NCBI RefSeq assembly: GCF_026686735.1
Contig: NZ_CP113432.1
Coordinates: 372,001 to 436,000, forward strand
DNA from: Pseudomonas triclosanedens
GTDB taxonomy: Bacteria > Pseudomonadota > Gammaproteobacteria > Pseudomonadales > Pseudomonadaceae
Length of the DNA stretch: 64,000 nucleotides
Reading direction: 5' to 3'
The position numbers were made by a program, and so were the translations under genes. Within the stretch, counting starts at the first letter, position 1; the number at the start of each line of letters is the position of its first letter. The notes under the pieces are model-generated. The model searched no databases. It worked only from the letters and a program-made list of their open reading frames with translations, and had not been told where the DNA came from. Of the stretch, positions 10,309 through 18,702 are shown one piece after another.

Positions 10309-11343
10309 ATGAGCAAACTGATCGCTGCTGTAGGTACTGCGCTGACACTGGGCCTGATAGCCAACGCACAGGCCGCCGAACAACTCAACGTGGTGAGCTG
10401 GAGCGGCTACTTCACGCCACAGATCCTGGAGAAGTTCGAGAAGGAAACCGGCATCAAGGTGACCGTGGACTCCTACGACTCCAACGAGACCCTGCTGGCC
10501 AAGCTCAAACAGGGCGGCACCGGCTACGACGTAGCCATCCCCTCGCATCAGTTCGTACCGATCCTGGTGCAGGAAAAACTGCTGGAGCGCTTCGACCCGG
10601 TCAGCCAGCCGTACTACGCGAACATCGAGGACAACCTGAAGAAACCGTCCTGGGACCCGGAGGGTGGCTACTCCGTACCCTTCATCTGGGGCACCACCAG
10701 CGTGGTGCTGGATACCGCGAAGTACAGCGGCCCAATGGACAGCTACTCGGTGCTGTTCACTCCGCCGAAGGAGCTGCAGGGGCGGATCAACATGTTCGAC
10801 TCGGCCAGCGAAGTGATCGACACCGCCAGCCTGTACCTGGGCATCCCCCTGTGCAGCGAGGACCCCAAGCAGATGCAGCAGGTGCTCACCCTGCTGAAGA
10901 ACCAGAAGCCCTTCGTGAAAACCTTCAGCTCCAAGGCCGGCTCGATTCGCGAGAACCTCGCCTCGGGTGAAGTCGACATGTCGATGTTCTGGGGCGGCTC
11001 GTCGATGCGTGCGCGGGAGATGAAGTCGAGCCTGAAGTACCTGTACCCGAAAGAGGGCGTGATGGCCTGGGTGGATAACCTGGTGATCCCGGCTGGTGCC
11101 AGGCACCCGGAGAATGCCAGGAAGTTCATCGCCTTCCTCAGCCAGCCGGAAAACTCGGCGATGACCCAGAACTTCCTCAAGCACCAGAGCCCCATCAAGG
11201 GCGTAGAGCCCTTCCTCGATGCCAGTCTCAAGGATGCACCTGAGTTGCACATCCCCGAGGGCACCAAGGTGGTGTTCAGCAAGACTTGCGGCGAAGGCGC
11301 GATTCGCCTGGCCGACCGTATCTGGACCAACCTGATGCGCTGA
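10309..11343 (+). CDS. Periplasmic substrate-binding protein, PotD type
   Basis: Extracellular solute-binding protein of 344 residues for the importer. The start is set at ATG 10309, giving a classical Sec signal peptide (MSKLIAAVGTALTLGLIANAQAA, cleavage near residue 23) with a GGAG site upstream; an earlier in-frame ATG at 10207 adds non-conserved sequence. The mature protein begins EQLNVVSWSGYFTPQILEKF, the PotD/PotF-type opening. The W/D/E residues that coordinate amines in PotD cannot be assigned safely by eye, so the ligand is unknown. It is followed by a 177-base gap containing a hairpin before the amidase gene. Confidence 0.92.
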   Translation: MSKLIAAVGTALTLGLIANAQAAEQLNVVSWSGYFTPQILEKFEKETGIKVTVDSYDSNETLLAKLKQGGTGYDVAIPSHQFVPILVQEKLLERFDPVSQPYYANIEDNLKKPSWDPEGGYSVPFIWGTTSVVLDTAKYSGPMDSYSVLFTPPKELQGRINMFDSASEVIDTASLYLGIPLCSEDPKQMQQVLTLLKNQKPFVKTFSSKAGSIRENLASGEVDMSMFWGGSSMRAREMKSSLKYLYPKEGVMAWVDNLVIPAGARHPENARKFIAFLSQPENSAMTQNFLKHQSPIKGVEPFLDASLKDAPELHIPEGTKVVFSKTCGEGAIRLADRIWTNLMR

Positions 11344-11478
11344 TCCCCCGACCGGGAAAGCCATTGGCCGACGCCGCTCGCGTCCACCCTCGTGGGCGTG
11401 CCGGCGGCGTTCGGCCCGGCGAACGCGATATTCGATACACGCCCTGCCAGCCGGCGGGGCCGTTGAACCCGACTGAAT

Positions 11479-11495
11479 CTTCCCGCTGCGGGAAG
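11479..11495 (+). other. Intra-operon hairpin before the amidase gene
   Basis: CTTCCCG (11479-11485), loop CTG, CGGGAAG (11489-11495) is a perfect 7-bp stem without a T tract. It lies between the abundant-type binding-protein gene and the amidase. Such hairpins often protect upstream mRNA from 3' decay or attenuate the downstream genes; its function here is inferred. Confidence 0.4.
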
Positions 11496-11520
11496 CCCTG
11501 ATGAAAAAAGGCCTCGCTCC

Positions 11521-12978
11521 ATGAGCCAGAAACCGCACAACGAACTCGTCCAGCTACAGGCCCACGAACTGGCCCAGCGCATCCGTCTGCGCCAGGTATC
11601 CTGCCGCGAAGTGATGCAGGCGCACCTCGACCAGATCGAGCGCTACAACCCGGTGGTCAACGCCATCGTCAGCCTGCAGCCGGCGGCAAACCTGCTGGCC
11701 CAGGCGGACCAGCGCGACGCCGAGCTGGCCCGCGGCGAGTACCGCGGCTGGATGCACGGCCTGCCCCACGCGATCAAGGATCTTTCCCTGACCCAGGGCA
11801 TCCGTACCACCCTCGGTTCGCCGCTGTTCAAGGACTACGTTCCCGAGCGTGACGGCATCATGGTCGAGCGCATCAAGGCGGCTGGCGCAATCATCATCGG
11901 CAAGACCAACACTCCCGAGTTCGGCCTTGGTTCGCACAGCTACAACCCGATCTTCGGCGCCACCGGCTGCGCCTACGCCCCCGAGCGCACCGCCGGCGGC
12001 AGCAGCGGTGGCGCGGCGGCGGCGCTGGCCCTGCAGATGGTGCCGGTGGCCGACGGCAGCGACATGATGGGCTCGCTGCGCAACCCGGCGGCCTACAACA
12101 ACATCATCGGCTTCCGCCCGTCCCAGGGCCGCGTGCCCTTCGATGACAGCGCCGACCTGTTTATCGACCAGCTCGGCTACGAAGGCCCGATGGGCCGCAG
12201 CGTGCGCGACGTGGCGTTGCTGCTGTCGGTGCAGGCCGGCGGCGATGCGCGCGCGCCGCTGTCCATCGCCGAGAGCGGCGAGCAGTTCACCGGCAAGCTT
12301 GAGCGTGATTTCAAGGGCGCGCGCCTGGGCTGGCTGGGCGACCTGGGTGGCCATCTGCCGATGGAGCGCGGCGTGCTGGAGTTGTGCCGCAGGTCGTTCG
12401 CCGACTTCGAGGCCATCGGCTGCCATGTCGAAGATACCGCGCTGGGCTTCTCCGCCGAGTGCCTCTGGGACACCTGGCGCACCCTGCGTCACTGGATGGT
12501 GGCGGGGTCCCTGGCAGCGATCCACGCCGACCCGGCCAGGCGCGGGCTGCTCAAGCCAGAAGCGGTCTGGGAAGTGCAGAACGGCCTGACGCTCTCCGCC
12601 CAGGACGTGTTCCGCGCCTCTGTCGCGCGCAGCGACTGGTACCGTGCCATCTGCCGGCTGTTCGAGCGCTACGACTACCTGTTGCTGCCCAGCGCCCAGA
12701 TGTTCCCGTTCGACAAGGGCTGGGACTGGCCCAGGGAGATCGCCGGCAAGGCGATGGACACTTACCACCGCTGGATGGAGGTGGTGATCCCCGGCACGTT
12801 GTCCGGTTGCCCGGTGGCGAACGTTCAGGTCGGCTTCAATGAACAGGGCCTGCCGATGGGGCTGCAAATAATCGGCAAGCACCAGGCCGACATGGCTGTG
12901 CTGCAACTGGCCCACGCCTACGAGCAGGCCACGCACTGGTATCGGCGCTGCCCGCCGCCGCTGCTGGCGGGTGACTGA
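11521..12978 (+). CDS. Amidase-signature hydrolase, candidate malonamidase-like enzyme
   Basis: A 485-residue amidase-signature enzyme that hydrolyses a C-N amide bond, probably cytosolic (no signal peptide). The Ser-cisSer-Lys triad is visible: K86 in LPHAIKDLS, cis-Ser S161 in TAGGSSGGAAAALA, and nucleophile S185 in GSDMMGSLRNPA, 24 residues after the cis-Ser as in the family. The oxyanion-loop stretch SDMMGSLRNPA deviates from the common TDxGGSIRxPA. Family members include malonamidase E2, which hydrolyses malonamate to malonate and ammonia; the two downstream genes handle malonate as its CoA ester, so a malonyl-amide substrate is the best contextual guess. Alternatives are other amidases such as 6-aminohexanoate dimer hydrolase types. 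Confidence 0.9.
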   Translation: MSQKPHNELVQLQAHELAQRIRLRQVSCREVMQAHLDQIERYNPVVNAIVSLQPAANLLAQADQRDAELARGEYRGWMHGLPHAIKDLSLTQGIRTTLGSPLFKDYVPERDGIMVERIKAAGAIIIGKTNTPEFGLGSHSYNPIFGATGCAYAPERTAGGSSGGAAAALALQMVPVADGSDMMGSLRNPAAYNNIIGFRPSQGRVPFDDSADLFIDQLGYEGPMGRSVRDVALLLSVQAGGDARAPLSIAESGEQFTGKLERDFKGARLGWLGDLGGHLPMERGVLELCRRSFADFEAIGCHVEDTALGFSAECLWDTWRTLRHWMVAGSLAAIHADPARRGLLKPEAVWEVQNGLTLSAQDVFRASVARSDWYRAICRLFERYDYLLLPSAQMFPFDKGWDWPREIAGKAMDTYHRWMEVVIPGTLSGCPVANVQVGFNEQGLPMGLQIIGKHQADMAVLQLAHAYEQATHWYRRCPPPLLAGD

Positions 12979-13008
12979 ACGAGATCTTCCACAAGCTGAG
13001 GGGGACGC

Positions 13009-14328
13009 ATGAATATCAGCTTCTTCCAGGAACTGCTGCAAAGCATCAGCGAGCGCGGCCGGCAACTGCTGGAGTCGCGCGAACCCGCGCCGGCCAATGC
13101 CCAGGCGCTGGCGCAGGCTTGCCACAAGCTGGTCTCCGGCCACGGCGAAGCCTCTGGAGTGGCGTTGGCGCGGCAGGTGCTGTGTGCCTACCGGGACTGC
13201 CCGCCGGCGCAGCAGAAAACCTTCTTCGACATCCTGCTGAAGGAATTCGCGCCACCCCACGATGCGCTGGCGGCAGCCTGCCAGCGCTACCTCGACGACC
13301 CGTCGTCGAGCAACACCACCGCGCTGTTCGAGGCCAGTGAACCGCCGCGCCAGGAGCTGTTCCGTCGCCTCAACCAGGCGCCCGGCGGCACTGCGGAATT
13401 GATTGCCATGCGCCGCGTGCTGTTGCAGGAGTTGAAAGCCAGGCCGGAACTCGCGGCGGTGGACCACGACCTGCAGCACCTGCTGGCCTCCTGGTTCAAT
13501 CGCGGCTTCCTGGTACTGCGGCGCATCGACTGGTCGACCCCGGCATCGATCCTGGAAAAGATCATCCAGTACGAGGCAGTCCATGCCATCAAGGACTGGG
13601 ACGACCTGCGCAGCCGCTTGCAGCCGGCGGATCGGCGCTGCTTCGCCTTCTTCCACCCGGCCCTGGCCGATGAGCCGCTGATCTTCGTCGAAGTGGCGTT
13701 GACCCGAGCGATGCCCGGCGCCATCGCGGACATTCTGGAGCCCGGTGCGCAAGCGCAGCCGGCGGAGGAGCCCGACACGGCGGTGTTCTACTCCATCAGC
13801 AACTGCCAGGACGGCCTGCGCGGCATCTCCTTCGGCAACTTCCTGATCAAGCAGGTGGTGGAAGAACTGGCGCGGGAGATTCCCGGCCTGCGCCAGTTCG
13901 TCACCCTGTCGCCGGTACCTGGCTTGCGCCGCTGGCTCGACGGCCTGGGCGACGATGCACGGCTGGGTGCGGCCGCCGCCGAGCTGCTCAAGGCGCTCAA
14001 GCCCGACGCCCCGCCACCGCCGCGCACCGAGCTACCGATGCTGGCGCTGGCCGCCGAGTACTTCCTGCATGCCAAGAACGGCGCCGGCCTGCCGCTGGAC
14101 CCGGTGGCGCGCTTCCACCTGGGTAACGGCGCTCGTCTGGAGCGCCTGAACTGGCGCGGCGACCTCTCCGCCAGCGGCCTGCACCAGGCCGCCGGGCTGA
14201 TGGTCAACTACCGCTACGAACTGCGCCAGATCGAAAAGAACCACGAAGCCTACGCCAACCAGGGCACGGTCGCGGCCTCTCCCGAGGTGCGCAAGCTGGC
14301 CACCCTGTCGGCGAAAACAAAACGCTAG
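13009..14328 (+). CDS. matA: Malonyl-CoA decarboxylase
   Basis: Converts malonyl-CoA to acetyl-CoA and CO2. The 439-residue length fits the bacterial MCD/MatA family. Conserved elements are an N-terminal helical bundle (~1-170), then the GNAT-like catalytic domain with FYSISNCQDGLRGISFGN (compare FYSIS..QGL in MLYCD), FVTLSPVPGLRRWL carrying the conserved Ser region, and FHLGNGARLERLNW with the catalytic-type His. It lies 30 bases after the amidase stop and 9 bases before matB, so it is operonic with both. No matC malonate carrier or GntR-type MatR is present, unlike classical mat operons; the ABC importer and LysR take their places. Confidence 0.95.
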   Translation: MNISFFQELLQSISERGRQLLESREPAPANAQALAQACHKLVSGHGEASGVALARQVLCAYRDCPPAQQKTFFDILLKEFAPPHDALAAACQRYLDDPSSSNTTALFEASEPPRQELFRRLNQAPGGTAELIAMRRVLLQELKARPELAAVDHDLQHLLASWFNRGFLVLRRIDWSTPASILEKIIQYEAVHAIKDWDDLRSRLQPADRRCFAFFHPALADEPLIFVEVALTRAMPGAIADILEPGAQAQPAEEPDTAVFYSISNCQDGLRGISFGNFLIKQVVEELAREIPGLRQFVTLSPVPGLRRWLDGLGDDARLGAAAAELLKALKPDAPPPPRTELPMLALAAEYFLHAKNGAGLPLDPVARFHLGNGARLERLNWRGDLSASGLHQAAGLMVNYRYELRQIEKNHEAYANQGTVAASPEVRKLATLSAKTKR

Positions 14329-14337
14329 GACCTCACC

Positions 14338-15861
14338 ATGAACCAGAGCCTTTTCGCCGAAGTCGGCAAACACCTGCCCAGCGACCTCTCCAAGCCCTTC
14401 ATCCGCACCCCGGACGGTGGTGGCTACAGCTATGCCGACATGCTGCGCAGCACCTCGCAGTTCGCCCAGGCGCTGGTGGAGCTTGGCGTGCAGCCGGGCG
14501 ACCGCGTCGCCGTGCAGGTCGACAAGAGCCCCGAGACGGTGATGCTCTACCTCGCCGTGCTGCGCGCCGGCGCGGTCTACCTGCCGCTCAACAGCGGCTA
14601 CACCGGCGACGAACTGCGCTACTTCCTCGACGACGCCGAGCCTTCGTTGTTCGTTTGCGCACCGGCGTTCGAGGCCCAGGCCCGTGAGTTGGCGAAGATC
14701 AGCGGCGTGGCCCACGTGGAGACCCTGGGCGATGCCGGCGACGGCTCGCTGATGCAGCGCGTGCACGGCAAGCCAGGGCGCTTCGCCGACGTGCCGCGTG
14801 CCTCCAGCGACCTCGCCGCGATCCTCTACACCTCCGGCACCACCGGGCGCTCCAAGGGCGCGATGATCAGCCACGGCAACCTGGTCTCCAACGCCCGCGC
14901 GCTGGTGGATGCCTGGCAGATCACCGGCGAGGACTGGCTGCTCCACGCGCTGCCGATCTTCCACATCCACGGCCTGTTCGTGGCCTGCAACAGCCTGCTG
15001 ATGGCCGGTGGCTCGATGCTTTTCCTGAGCAGGTTCGACGCCGCGCAGATGCTCAAGCTGCTGCCGCAGGTGAACTTGCTGATGGGCGTGCCGACCTTCT
15101 ACACCCGCCTACTCGACCAGCCGGGCCTGACCCGCGAGGCGGTGGCGCACATGCGCTTGTTCATCTCCGGTTCCGCACCGCTCACCGCCGAGACTCACAA
15201 GGCTTTCTCCGAGCGTACCGGCATGGCCATCCTCGAACGCTACGGCATGACCGAGACCGGCATGAACACCTCCAACCCGCTGGAGGGCGAGCGCATCGCC
15301 GGTACCGTAGGCTTCCCGCTGCCTGGGGTGGAGCTGCGCATCACCGACCCGGCCAGGGCCGAACCCACGCTGCTGCCGCAGGGGGAGCCGGGGATGATCG
15401 AAGTGCGCGGGCCCAACGTGTTCCAGGGTTACTGGCGGATGCCGGAGAAGACCGCCGAGGAGCTGCGCGCGGACGGCTACTTCATGACCGGCGACATCGG
15501 TTTCGTCGATGAGCGTGGCTACGTGCAGATTGTCGGACGCAACAAGGACATGATCATCAGCGGCGGCTTCAATGTGTATCCGAAGGAGCTGGAAGAAATC
15601 CTCGACACCTTGCCGGGCGTGGCCGAGTCCGCGGTGATCCGCGTGCCGCACCCGGACTTCGGCGAGGGTGTCACCGCCGTACTGGTGGCGGGCAAGGGCG
15701 AGGCGCCGACCGAGGCGCAGGTACTCGCCGCGCTGGACGGCAGGCTGGCGCGCTTCAAGCAGCCCAAGCGGGTCCTGGTAGTCGATGCGCTGCCGCGCAA
15801 TGTAATGGGCAAGGTGCAGAAGAATGTGCTGCGGGAGCAATTCAAGGGGCTGTATTCCTGA
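14338..15861 (+). CDS. matB: Malonyl-CoA synthetase (malonate-CoA ligase)
   Basis: ATP-dependent acyl-CoA synthetase of 507 residues that activates malonate. The AMP-binding signature YTSGTTGRSKGAM is at ~163-175, followed by YGMTETGM and the hinge/C-terminal motifs YFMTGDIGFVDERGYVQIVG and GRNKDMIISGGFNVYPKE. The catalytic lysine region is PRNVMGKVQKNVLR near the C-terminus. The overall sequence resembles MatB more than acetyl- or long-chain ligases (short N-terminus, LPLNSGYTGDELRYFL). It is the last gene of the block and ends at a bidirectional terminator. Together with the decarboxylase it turns malonate into acetyl-CoA. Confidence 0.93.
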   Translation: MNQSLFAEVGKHLPSDLSKPFIRTPDGGGYSYADMLRSTSQFAQALVELGVQPGDRVAVQVDKSPETVMLYLAVLRAGAVYLPLNSGYTGDELRYFLDDAEPSLFVCAPAFEAQARELAKISGVAHVETLGDAGDGSLMQRVHGKPGRFADVPRASSDLAAILYTSGTTGRSKGAMISHGNLVSNARALVDAWQITGEDWLLHALPIFHIHGLFVACNSLLMAGGSMLFLSRFDAAQMLKLLPQVNLLMGVPTFYTRLLDQPGLTREAVAHMRLFISGSAPLTAETHKAFSERTGMAILERYGMTETGMNTSNPLEGERIAGTVGFPLPGVELRITDPARAEPTLLPQGEPGMIEVRGPNVFQGYWRMPEKTAEELRADGYFMTGDIGFVDERGYVQIVGRNKDMIISGGFNVYPKELEEILDTLPGVAESAVIRVPHPDFGEGVTAVLVAGKGEAPTEAQVLAALDGRLARFKQPKRVLVVDALPRNVMGKVQKNVLREQFKGLYS

Positions 15862-15879
15862 ACCTCCGGAGAAAAAAGA

Positions 15880-15910
15880 AGCCCCGCTGACGCGGGGCTT
15901 TCTTGTTTTC
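15880..15910. terminator. Bidirectional terminator between matB and qor
   Basis: AGCCCCGC (15880-15887) and GCGGGGCT (15892-15899) form an 8-bp stem. An A-rich flank lies on the left (gaaaaaagaa) and a T-rich flank on the right, so it can serve both convergent genes. Confidence 0.88.
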
Positions 15911-15924
15911 GTAGGAGCGCGGAA

Positions 15925-16902
15925 TCAGCGCACCGTCACCACCACCTTCCCCACCGCCTTGCGCTGCCCCAGGTGATTGATCGCATCCGCCGCCTGCTCC
16001 AGCGGGTAGGTCTGGGACACCAGCGGCTTGATCTTGCCTTCGGCGAACCAGGCGAACAGCTGCTGGAAGTTCGCCGCGTTGTCCTGCGGCTGGCGTTGGG
16101 CGAACGACCCCCAGAACACGCCGACCAGCGAGGCGCCCTTGAGCAGGGTGAGGTTGGCCGGCAGCGATGGGATGGTGCCGCTTGCAAAACCCACCACCAG
16201 CATGCGGCCGTTCCAGGCGATGGAGCGGAAGGCTTCCTCGAACAGGTCGCCGCCCACCGGGTCGTAGATCACGTCCACACCCTGGCCGCCGGTGATTTGC
16301 TTGAGCTTGTCCTTCAGGCTGCCTTCGCTGTAGTTGATCAGCACGTCGGCACCGGCGGCCTTGGCCACTTCCAGCTTGGCCTCGCTGCTGGCGGCGGCGA
16401 TGACTTTCGCACCCATCGCCTTGCCGATCTCGACCGCCGCCAGGCCCACGCCACCTGAAGCGCCGAGCACCAGCAGGGTCTCGCCCGCCTGCAGGTTCGC
16501 GCGCTGCTTGAGCGCGTGCATGGAGGTGCCGTAGGTCATGCCAAAGGCCGCCGCGCTGGCGAAGTCCATGCCATCGGGAATCGGCATTACGTTGTAGCCG
16601 GGCACCGCCACTTCCTCGGCGAAGCTGCCCCAGCCGGTCAGCGCCATCACACGGTCGCCAGGCTTGACGTGGGTGACCTTCTCGCCAACCGCGCCGACCA
16701 CGCCGGCGGCCTCGCCACCCGGGGAGAACGGGAAGGGCGGCTTGAACTGGTACTTGCCCTCGATGATCAGGGTGTCGGGGAAGTTCACTCCGGCGGCATG
16801 TACCTGCAGCAGGACTTCGTTCTTCTTCGGCTCGGGGCTGGCGACGTCTTCCAGCACCAGGCTTTCGGCGGGGCCGAAGGCTTTGCACAGCACGGCTTTC
16901 AT
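15925..16902 (-). CDS. qor: NADPH:quinone oxidoreductase, zinc-free MDR family
   Basis: A 325-residue medium-chain dehydrogenase/reductase of the quinone-oxidoreductase type, cytosolic. The GroES-like N-terminal domain (~1-125) includes AAGVNFPDTLIIEGKYQ and PFSPGGEAAG. The Rossmann domain has LLVLGASGGVGLAAVEIGKA at ~141-160. Zinc-binding cysteines of alcohol dehydrogenases are absent, consistent with the quinone/enone reductase branch. It corresponds by order to the P. aeruginosa gene preceding the FliL-like gene. Convergent with matB, it has the accessory malonate block directly on its 3' side. The physiological substrate is not evident. Confidence 0.93.
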   Translation of the reverse strand: MKAVLCKAFGPAESLVLEDVASPEPKKNEVLLQVHAAGVNFPDTLIIEGKYQFKPPFPFSPGGEAAGVVGAVGEKVTHVKPGDRVMALTGWGSFAEEVAVPGYNVMPIPDGMDFASAAAFGMTYGTSMHALKQRANLQAGETLLVLGASGGVGLAAVEIGKAMGAKVIAAASSEAKLEVAKAAGADVLINYSEGSLKDKLKQITGGQGVDVIYDPVGGDLFEEAFRSIAWNGRMLVVGFASGTIPSLPANLTLLKGASLVGVFWGSFAQRQPQDNAANFQQLFAWFAEGKIKPLVSQTYPLEQAADAINHLGQRKAVGKVVVTVR

Positions 16903-17058
16903 GCGAGGGGCTTCCTTCTTGGTTCCGAGGTATCGGGGCAGTGTAGGAGTAGCGGGCGAGGGGGCAAATCACAATGGTCCCGGCTTATGCCCCGATATAG
17001 CTTGGGCGGCGGCGCGAGTCTGGCTATCCTTGCCTGCATCGAACCCGGAGACATTGTC

Positions 17059-17466
17059 TTGAGAGCTTTCCTCGCCCTGTTGCTGGTCCTGTCCTTCAGC
17101 CCCTTTGCGGCTGCGTCCGAGGACGCCAAGCCGGAAGACGCCAACAAGCCGATCTTCGTCGATCTCACACCGGCTCTGGTGGGCAACTACGGCAGTGGTC
17201 CGCGCCTGAAGTACTTCAAGGCCGATATCGCCCTGAAGGTGACCGGCAAGGAAGCCTCGGAGAAGGTCGAACACCACGAACCGCTGATTCGCAACCAATT
17301 GGTGATGTTGTTTGCCCAGCAGACCGACGAGTCGCTCGGCAGCGTCGACGGCAAGGAGAAGCTGCGTCAGGAAGCGCTGAAACAGGTGCAGGACGCGTTG
17401 CAACAGGAAGAGGGCAAACCATTGGTGGATGATCTGCTGTTCAACAACCTGATCGTCCAACCCTGA
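17059..17466 (+). CDS. Periplasmic FliL-like protein
   Basis: A 135-residue exported protein related to FliL (flagellar basal-body-associated) C-terminal domains. A signal peptide covers ~1-19 (MRAFLALLLVLSFSPFAAA). The mature region has the FliL-type pattern FVDLTPALVGNYG...LKYFKADIALKV followed by HHEPLIRNQLVMLFAQQT. The start is TTG 17059: it has GGAG 8 bases upstream and yields a clean signal peptide, whereas the upstream open frame has no homology. No flagellar genes are nearby, and P. aeruginosa relatives also sit outside flagellar clusters, so a flagellar role is uncertain. Confidence 0.82.
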   Translation: MRAFLALLLVLSFSPFAAASEDAKPEDANKPIFVDLTPALVGNYGSGPRLKYFKADIALKVTGKEASEKVEHHEPLIRNQLVMLFAQQTDESLGSVDGKEKLRQEALKQVQDALQQEEGKPLVDDLLFNNLIVQP

Positions 17467-17510
17467 TTCGATTTCCGCGCCCGCTGAATCCGGCGCGAGG
17501 CCCCGCCCTA

Positions 17511-17543
17511 TCAGGCGTGTAGGAATTTTCCTAGCGCGCCTGA
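17511..17543. other. 33-bp imperfect palindrome downstream of the FliL-like gene
   Basis: Nested inverted repeats TCAGGCG...CGCCTGA (outer arms 17511-17517 and 17537-17543) and TAGGAA...TTCCTA (inner arms 17520-17525 and 17528-17533) form one interrupted stem-loop. No T tract follows. It could terminate the FliL-like gene or act as an operator for the exporter genes 85 bases downstream. Confidence 0.45.
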
Positions 17544-17593
17544 CCTGTATCAAGCGACATTCTCCGCTGATCGCCGACAATCCCTCCATAATT

Positions 17594-17609
17594 CGCTCGA
17601 ATTCGAGCG
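17594..17609. promoter_or_regulatory. Perfect 16-bp palindrome upstream of the HlyD gene
   Basis: CGCTCGAATTCGAGCG is fully self-complementary and ends 19 bases before the HlyD start, overlapping GTGTACAC (17609-17616), which is also palindromic. The position fits an operator for a dimeric (for example TetR-type) repressor or a 5' leader hairpin. No regulator gene is adjacent. Confidence 0.5.
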
Positions 17610-17628
17610 TGTACACGAGGAATATCGG

Positions 17629-18702
17629 ATGACAGGAAATACGAAACGCTGGCGTACCCGTGGGCTGATCGTCGTGGTCCTCGGCGTGCTCGCCGCGCTT
17701 GCCTGGCAGACGTTCAAGCCGAACGGCCTGGGCGAGGGATTCGCCAGCGGCAATGGCCGCATCGAAGCCACCGAGGTCGACGTGGCCACCAAGTTGCCCG
17801 GCCGGGTGGCGGAGATCATGGTCGACGAAGGCGACTTCGTGAAGGAAGGGCAGGTCGTCGCGCGCATGGACACCCAGGTGCTCCAGGCACAACTGGCTCA
17901 GGCCCAGGCCGAGGTGCGCCAGGCGCAGAACGCCAAGCTCACCGCCGAATCCCTGGTTGCCCAGCGCACCAGCGAGAAGACTACCGCCGAGGCCGTGGTA
18001 GCGCAGCGCCAGGCCGAACTGACCGCCGCGCAGAAGCGCTTCAGCCGCACCGAACAACTGGTCAAGCGCAACGCGCTGCCGCAACAGCAACTGGATGACG
18101 ACCGCGCTACGTTGCAGAGTGCCGAGGCAGCGCTGGCCGCGTCGCGTTCGCAGGTCGTGTCGGCGCAGGCCGGTATCGCCGCCGCACGTTCCCAGGTTAT
18201 AGAGGCGCAATCGGCCATCGAGGCCGCCACCGCGAGCACCGTGCGCCTGCAGGCGGACATCGACGACAGCCTGCTCAAGGCGCCGCGCAACGGCCGTGTG
18301 CAGTACCGTGTGTCGCAGCCGGGCGAGGTCCTGGCGGCTGGCGGCAAGCTGCTCAACATGGTCGATCTGGCCGACGTCTACATGACCTTCTTCCTGCCAT
18401 CGGCCCAGGCCGGCAAGGTCGAGCTGGGCCAGGAAGTACACCTGGTGATCGACGCGGTGCCGGAGTACGTGATCCCGGCCAAGGTGTCCTATGTTGCCAG
18501 TGTCGCGCAGTTCACGCCCAAGACCGTGGAGACCGCCAACGAGCGCGAGAAGCTGATGTTCCGCGTCAAGGCGCGCCTCGATCCGGGGTTGCTTGAGAAG
18601 TACATCACCTACGTGAAGACCGGCGTGCCCGGCATGGCTTACCTGCGCCTCGATCCGCAGGTGCAGTGGCCCGCTGACCTGCAGATCAAGGTCCCGCAAT
18701 GA
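17629..18702 (+). CDS. HlyD-family membrane fusion protein of an ABC exporter
   Basis: A 357-residue periplasmic adaptor anchored by one N-terminal helix (~9-27, [20 protein letters not shown]). It contains a split biotinyl-lipoyl-like domain ([23 protein letters not shown] at ~43-65 and the later [19 protein letters not shown]), an extended alpha-helical coiled coil rich in A, Q and E (~80-210), and a beta-barrel domain. It links an inner-membrane pump to an outer-membrane channel. The stop overlaps the next gene by 4 bases, so it is co-translated with the ABC pump. It resembles YhiI/YbhG-type adaptors; the cargo is unknown. Confidence 0.93.
   Translation: MTGNTKRWRTRGLIVVVLGVLAALAWQTFKPNGLGEGFASGNGRIEATEVDVATKLPGRVAEIMVDEGDFVKEGQVVARMDTQVLQAQLAQAQAEVRQAQNAKLTAESLVAQRTSEKTTAEAVVAQRQAELTAAQKRFSRTEQLVKRNALPQQQLDDDRATLQSAEAALAASRSQVVSAQAGIAAARSQVIEAQSAIEAATASTVRLQADIDDSLLKAPRNGRVQYRVSQPGEVLAAGGKLLNMVDLADVYMTFFLPSAQAGKVELGQEVHLVIDAVPEYVIPAKVSYVASVAQFTPKTVETANEREKLMFRVKARLDPGLLEKYITYVKTGVPGMAYLRLDPQVQWPADLQIKVPQ

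Noticed and set aside
11554..13752. A 732-residue minus-strand open frame
   Set aside because: Antisense to the amidase and malonyl-CoA decarboxylase genes, which carry complete catalytic motifs.
16969..18699. A 576-residue minus-strand open frame
   Set aside because: Antisense to the FliL-like and HlyD genes, with no homology of its own.
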